Shown here: in pieces, positions 14,547 to 17,394 of the stretch
Layout of the letters: every line of letters starts with the position of its first letter
Position numbering within the stretch: the first letter of the stretch is position 1
Source: Chloroflexota bacterium
Lineage (GTDB): Bacteria > Chloroflexota > Limnocylindria > Limnocylindrales > CSP1-4
Length of the DNA: 17,394 nucleotides
Assembly (NCBI GenBank): GCA_021786915.1
Contig: JAJYMP010000731.1
Location: forward strand, 1 to 17,394
Direction: 5' to 3'
Made by a program: the position numbers and the translations under genes
Notes under the pieces: generated by a model
Database searches by the model: none
What the model saw: only the letters and a program-made list of their open reading frames with translations
What the model was told of the DNA's origin: nothing

Positions 14547-16205
14547 CTACGAGGCCGCCGCGATGATCGCCTGGGCCTCGTCGAGGATGCGTGCCAGGTG
14601 GTCCTCGCCCATGAAGGACTCGGCGTAGAGCTTGGTCACGTTCTCGGTGCCCGACGGCCGGGCGGCGAACCAGCCGAAGTCGGTGGTCACCTTGAGCCCG
14701 CCGATCGGCGCGTCGTTGCCCGGAGCGCGGGTGAGCTTGGCCGTGATGGGGTCGCCCGCGAGCGTCTCCGCCGTGATGGACGAGGGCGAGAGGCGCCCCA
14801 GCGCGGCCTTGACCTCGGGCGTGGCCGGCGCGTCGACCCGCCGATACGCCGGCGTCCCGAACATCACCGTCAGCTCGGCGTAGACCTCGGCCGGGTTCTT
14901 GCCCAGCCTCGCGGTCAGCTCGGCCGCCAGCAGGTCGGCGATCAGGCCGTCCTTGTCGGTGGTCCACACCGTGCCGTCGCGGCGCAGGAACGAGGCGCCC
15001 GCGCTCTCCTCGCCGCCGAACCCGATCGTCCCGTCCACCAGCCCGTCGACGAACCACTTGAAGCCCACCGGCACCTCGACCAGGCGCCGTCCGAGCGAGG
15101 AGACGACGCGGTCGATGATCGAGGACGAGACCAGCGTCTTGCCCACGGCAACGCCGTTCCCCCACTCCCGGCCGCCACCGAACAGGTACGAGATCGCCGC
15201 CGCGAGGACGTGGTTGGGGTTCATCAGCCCGGCCCCCGGCACCACGATCCCGTGGCGGTCGGCGTCGGCGTCGTTGCCCATCGCCATGTCGAACCGGTCG
15301 CGCAGGCCCACCAGGCCGGCCATCGCGAAGGGCGACGAGGGATCCATGCGGATCTTCCCGTCCCAGTCGAGGGTCATGAACCCGAAGGCGGGATCGACCC
15401 GCTCGTTGGTCACCGTCAGGTCGAGGCCGTACTGCTCGCCGATGAGGCCCCAGTACGCGACCGACGCGCCGCCCAGCGGGTCGACGCCCAGCCGCAGGCC
15501 GGACGCCGCGATCGCCTCCATGTCGACGACGTTGACGAGGTCCTCGACGTACGTGCCGCGGAAGTCGTAGCCGACCGCCTGCGCCCGCGCCCGCTCGAAG
15601 GGGAGGCGCCGGACGCCGTCGAGCCCGTCCGAGCCCGAGGCCGCGAGGATCCGGTTCGCCTCGTCCTGGATCCAGCGGGTCACGTCGGTGTCGGCCGGGC
15701 CGCCGTTGGGCGGGTTGTACTTGAAGCCGCCATCGTCGGGCGGGTTGTGCGACGGGGTGACGACGATGCCGTCGGCAAGGCCCGCCGGCCCGGCGCCCGG
15801 GTCGCGGTCGCGGTTCGCCAGGAGGATGGCGTGCGACACCGCGGGCGTGGGCGTGTAGCCGTCCTCGGCGTCGACCCGCACGTCCACGCCGTTGGCGGCG
15901 AGCACCTCGAGCGCCGTCCGCCAGGCGGGCTCGGACAGGGCATGCGTGTCCCGGCCGATGAACAGCGGGCCGGTGTAGCCGCGCATCGCCCGGTAGCGGC
16001 AGATCGCCTCGCTCGTGGCCAGGATGTGCGCCTCGTTGAACGCCCGCCGGAACGCGGAGCCGCGGTGGCCCGAGGTCCCGAACGCCACGCGCTGGCTCGG
16101 CTCCGCCGGGTCCGGGCGGAGCTCCTCGTACGCGCGCAGGAGCGCGGGCACGTCCACGAGATCTGACGCTTCGGCCGGCTGGCCTGCGCGCGGGTGCTGG
16201 CTCAT
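14547..16205 (-). CDS. pgm: Alpha-D-glucose phosphomutase
   Basis: Interconverts glucose 1-phosphate and glucose 6-phosphate, linking glycolysis to glycogen and sugar-nucleotide synthesis in the cytoplasm. With the ATG at 16203-16205 it has 552 residues, matching bacterial Pgm (E. coli 546). All four active-site motifs are intact: [10 protein letters not shown] (41-50), phosphoserine loop [17 protein letters not shown] (Ser152), metal loop [10 protein letters not shown] (Asp312, 314, 316), sugar-binding GGEESAG (397-403) and phosphate-binding RPSGTEN (516-522). The start is supported by GAGG 6 nt upstream and by the family N-terminus. The open frame continues upstream to 16565, but that segment is atypical Arg-rich sequence. 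The start overlaps the stop of a small upstream ORF by ATGA. Confidence 0.96.
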   Translation of the reverse strand: MSQHPRAGQPAEASDLVDVPALLRAYEELRPDPAEPSQRVAFGTSGHRGSAFRRAFNEAHILATSEAICRYRAMRGYTGPLFIGRDTHALSEPAWRTALEVLAANGVDVRVDAEDGYTPTPAVSHAILLANRDRDPGAGPAGLADGIVVTPSHNPPDDGGFKYNPPNGGPADTDVTRWIQDEANRILAASGSDGLDGVRRLPFERARAQAVGYDFRGTYVEDLVNVVDMEAIAASGLRLGVDPLGGASVAYWGLIGEQYGLDLTVTNERVDPAFGFMTLDWDGKIRMDPSSPFAMAGLVGLRDRFDMAMGNDADADRHGIVVPGAGLMNPNHVLAAAISYLFGGGREWGNGVAVGKTLVSSSIIDRVVSSLGRRLVEVPVGFKWFVDGLVDGTIGFGGEESAGASFLRRDGTVWTTDKDGLIADLLAAELTARLGKNPAEVYAELTVMFGTPAYRRVDAPATPEVKAALGRLSPSSITAETLAGDPITAKLTRAPGNDAPIGGLKVTTDFGWFAARPSGTENVTKLYAESFMGEDHLARILDEAQAIIAAAS

Positions 16206-16384
16206 CGGGGCCTCGTTGTGGGCGCGGCGGGGATCGTCGTGTGCACGATAGCGCCCCTGCCGCTCCCCGGGGCAGCACGACCCGAGGAGGCGTGCGGGAC
16301 GGGCCGCGCGGCGAGTCCGACGCGACTCGGCCGGCGGACGGCGGCGATGGCCCGGCCTCGCGCCCGGCGCACGGCCCTCGTCAC
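16202..16384 (-). CDS. Putative small Arg/Ala-rich ORF just upstream of pgm (tandem paralogue 2)
   Basis: A 60-codon ORF starting with GTG (16382-16384), with AAGGAG immediately upstream. Its stop overlaps the pgm start (ATGA) and its start overlaps the stop of the neighbouring small ORF (GTGA). It contains [17 protein letters not shown] (residues 12-28), identical to the same segment of the upstream ORF because both carry the exact 66-bp repeat. No known domain is recognised; it is highly basic with no membrane segment. It could be a leader peptide, a small protein or a chance ORF, since short ORFs are frequent at this GC content. The 4-nt junctions and shared reading frame are the only support. 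Confidence 0.3.
   Translation of the reverse strand: MTRAVRRARGRAIAAVRRPSRVGLAARPVPHASSGRAAPGSGRGAIVHTTIPAAPTTRPR
16291..16356. repeat. 66-bp exact direct repeat, copy 1
   Basis: Identical over 66 bp to 16467-16532, 176 bp away; flanking bases differ on both sides. It contains the inverted repeat CGAGTC-N6-GACTCG. On the minus strand both copies are read in the same frame by the two small ORFs upstream of pgm. Confidence 0.97.
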
Positions 16385-16578
16385 CCGCTCCTTGAGTCGC
16401 ACCAGACTGGCCGGCCGCCGTCGCGAGCGCGAGTGCCGGCGCAGACGGCTCGGTCGAGCCGGGGCCCGTGCGGGACGGGCCGCGCGGCGAGTCCGACGCG
16501 ACTCGGCCGGCGGACGGCGGCGATGGCCCGGCGGCCAGCCCGGGGGACGGCGGCGCTGATCGCACGCAAGGCGCTCAT
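16381..16578 (-). CDS. Putative small Arg/Ala-rich ORF upstream of pgm (tandem paralogue 1)
   Basis: A 65-codon ORF with an ATG start (16576-16578) and a good GGAGG ribosome binding site 4 nt upstream. It carries [17 protein letters not shown] (18-34), shared with the next small ORF. Similarity continues just upstream at protein level ([12 protein letters not shown] here, [12 protein letters not shown] there), although the DNA there is diverged. The C-terminal part is unique, with two cysteines (46 and 60). No known family is recognised. The first of a chain ORF1-ORF2-pgm joined by 4-nt overlaps. The open frame continues upstream antisense to the ABC ATPase gene, so openness by itself is weak evidence. 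Confidence 0.3.
   Translation of the reverse strand: MSALRAISAAVPRAGRRAIAAVRRPSRVGLAARPVPHGPRLDRAVCAGTRARDGGRPVWCDSRSG
16467..16532. repeat. 66-bp exact direct repeat, copy 2
   Basis: Second copy of the repeat described at 16291-16356, in the same orientation. The exact identity with diverged flanks points to a recent duplication or gene conversion, or to selection on the sequence. Confidence 0.97.
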
Positions 16579-16721
16579 GTGGCCTCCGGACGGCGAGACG
16601 AGCGACATCTCGGCGGGTGCGGAGCCCTGCGACCCTGTCGTGGCCCCTCCAGGTTGAGGCCGAGCCGCGGCGAGGCCGAGGGCGCCGGACCCATTGAACC
16701 CGAGCCGCTCCAGTCGCGCCT

Positions 16722-16751
16722 TTGTGCAGGGTGCCCGCAGAAGCGTAGGAT
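16722..16751 (+). promoter_or_regulatory. Candidate promoter of the sugar ABC ATPase gene
   Basis: TTGTGC (16722-16727), an 18-bp spacer and TAGGAT (16746-16751, four of six to the -10 consensus). Weak -35. This would leave a 5' leader of about 100 nt before the ATG at 16862. Confidence 0.3.
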
Positions 16752-16861
16752 GCGCCCAACCCGAACCAGCTCCTCGTACGGGGCTCGTCCGAGACCGCCA
16801 GCTTGTTCCGGCGGCCGGATGCATGAGCCCGCGATGCCCTGGACGGGATGGAGGCTCCTGC

Positions 16862-17394
16862 ATGGCGACGGTCACCTTCGACCACGTGTACAAGAAATAC
16901 GGCGAGGTCACCGCCGTGTCGGACCTCAACCTCGAGATCAAGGACGGCGAGTTCATGGTGCTCGTCGGTCCCTCGGGCTGCGGCAAGACGACCAGCCTGC
17001 GGATGATCGCCGGTCTCGAGGAGATCACCCAGGGCGATCTCAAGATCGGCGAGAAGATCGTCAACGACGTCGCGCCCAAGGATCGCGACATCGCGATGGT
17101 GTTCCAGAGCTACGCGCTCTACCCGCACATGACCGTGCGCGACAACCTCGCCTTCGGCCTCAAGCTGCGCAAGGTCGCCAAGGCCGACATCGAGAAGCGC
17201 ATCAACGAGGCCGCGGGGATCCTCCAGCTCGAGAAGCTGCTCGACCGCAAGCCCAAGGAGCTCTCCGGCGGCCAGCGGCAGCGCGTCGCGCTCGGCCGGG
17301 CGATCGTCCGCGAGCCCGCCGTGTTCCTCATGGACGAGCCCCTGTCCAACCTCGACGCCAAACTGCGCGTCCAGACCCGCGCCGAGATCGCGCG
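16862..17394 (+). CDS. Sugar ABC transporter ATP-binding protein, UgpC/MsmK/MalK type (3' end outside window)
   Basis: The first 177 codons of a carbohydrate-importer ATPase; the gene continues past the window. Motifs: Walker A GPSGCGKT (37-44), Q-loop Gln82 in [14 protein letters not shown], the signature [17 protein letters not shown] (134-150) and Walker [17 protein letters not shown] (154-169). The YALYPHMTV and [12 protein letters not shown] forms are diagnostic of the CUT1/MalK-UgpC group, which carry a C-terminal TOBE regulatory domain and often serve several sugar permeases. Family proteins are about 360-380 residues, so about half is present. The ATG at 16862 has GGAGG 7 nt upstream. 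Codon use matches the other genes. Which sugar it serves cannot be told from this part; permease and binding-protein genes, if linked, lie beyond the edge. Confidence 0.95.
   Translation, partial: MATVTFDHVYKKYGEVTAVSDLNLEIKDGEFMVLVGPSGCGKTTSLRMIAGLEEITQGDLKIGEKIVNDVAPKDRDIAMVFQSYALYPHMTVRDNLAFGLKLRKVAKADIEKRINEAAGILQLEKLLDRKPKELSGGQRQRVALGRAIVREPAVFLMDEPLSNLDAKLRVQTRAEIA

Larger units (their letters stand above)
16206..16861. other. Divergent region between pgm and the sugar ABC ATPase gene
   Basis: A 656-bp region without an established gene. It holds the two small candidate ORFs, the 66-bp repeats, and presumably both divergent promoters. A palindrome-like TCGTG-TG-CACGA (16237-16248) overlaps a -10-like TATCGT on the minus strand (16245-16250) about 40 bp before pgm, but no matching -35 is visible. 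Positions 16579-16721 show nothing recognisable. Confidence 0.5.

Overview
The window is very GC-rich bacterial chromosome with strong GC bias at third codon positions. No rRNA, phage, IS or CRISPR signal was seen. The gene set suggests an aerobic, high-GC, probably soil-type bacterium such as a Chloroflexota or Actinobacteriota lineage: a MpaB/DUF2236-like oxygenase, a BioY biotin transporter, a secreted CAP-domain protein with a Pro/Thr-rich tail, a pirin, an S9 peptidase and a UgpC/MalK-type sugar ABC ATPase. The sequence alone does not fix the phylum.

Layout. Positions 1-5463 form a co-directional minus-strand run: CAP-domain secreted protein, then MacB/LolD-type ATPase, then a two-domain FtsX-like permease (4 bp after the ATPase), then bioY, then the start of a MpaB/DUF2236 oxygenase gene that leaves the window. 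A tRNA-His(GTG) gene lies on the plus strand at about 5.75 kb. Two minus-strand genes follow: an alpha/beta hydrolase and a ~1000-residue FAD plus Fe-S oxidoreductase of the YdiJ/GlcD-GlpC fusion type. Diverging from it on the plus strand are lepB (signal peptidase I), a pirin and an S9 prolyl-oligopeptidase-like peptidase. The peptidase converges on pgm (phosphoglucomutase, minus strand). Diverging from the pgm side at the right edge is the 5' part of a sugar ABC transporter ATPase gene.

How the genes relate. The ATPase and permease clearly form one exporter or lipoprotein-release-type complex, and the secreted CAP protein just upstream may be co-transcribed with them. Pgm and the truncated sugar-importer ATPase are divergent and both concern carbohydrate metabolism. 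The other genes look like ordinary housekeeping or metabolic units.

Most notable non-routine features. (1) Two tiny Arg/Ala-rich ORFs lie just upstream of pgm. They share an exact 66-bp repeat read in the same frame, and they join each other and pgm through 4-nt GTGA and ATGA overlaps. (2) A cluster of about four degenerate palindromic elements lies between lepB and pirin. (3) The pirin gene has a good sigma70-like promoter with a palindromic candidate operator touching its -10. (4) The FAD/Fe-S gene lacks a canonical start codon near its conserved N-terminus but has a perfect Shine-Dalgarno 8 nt before an ATC. I found no strong evidence for a large novel multi-gene system.
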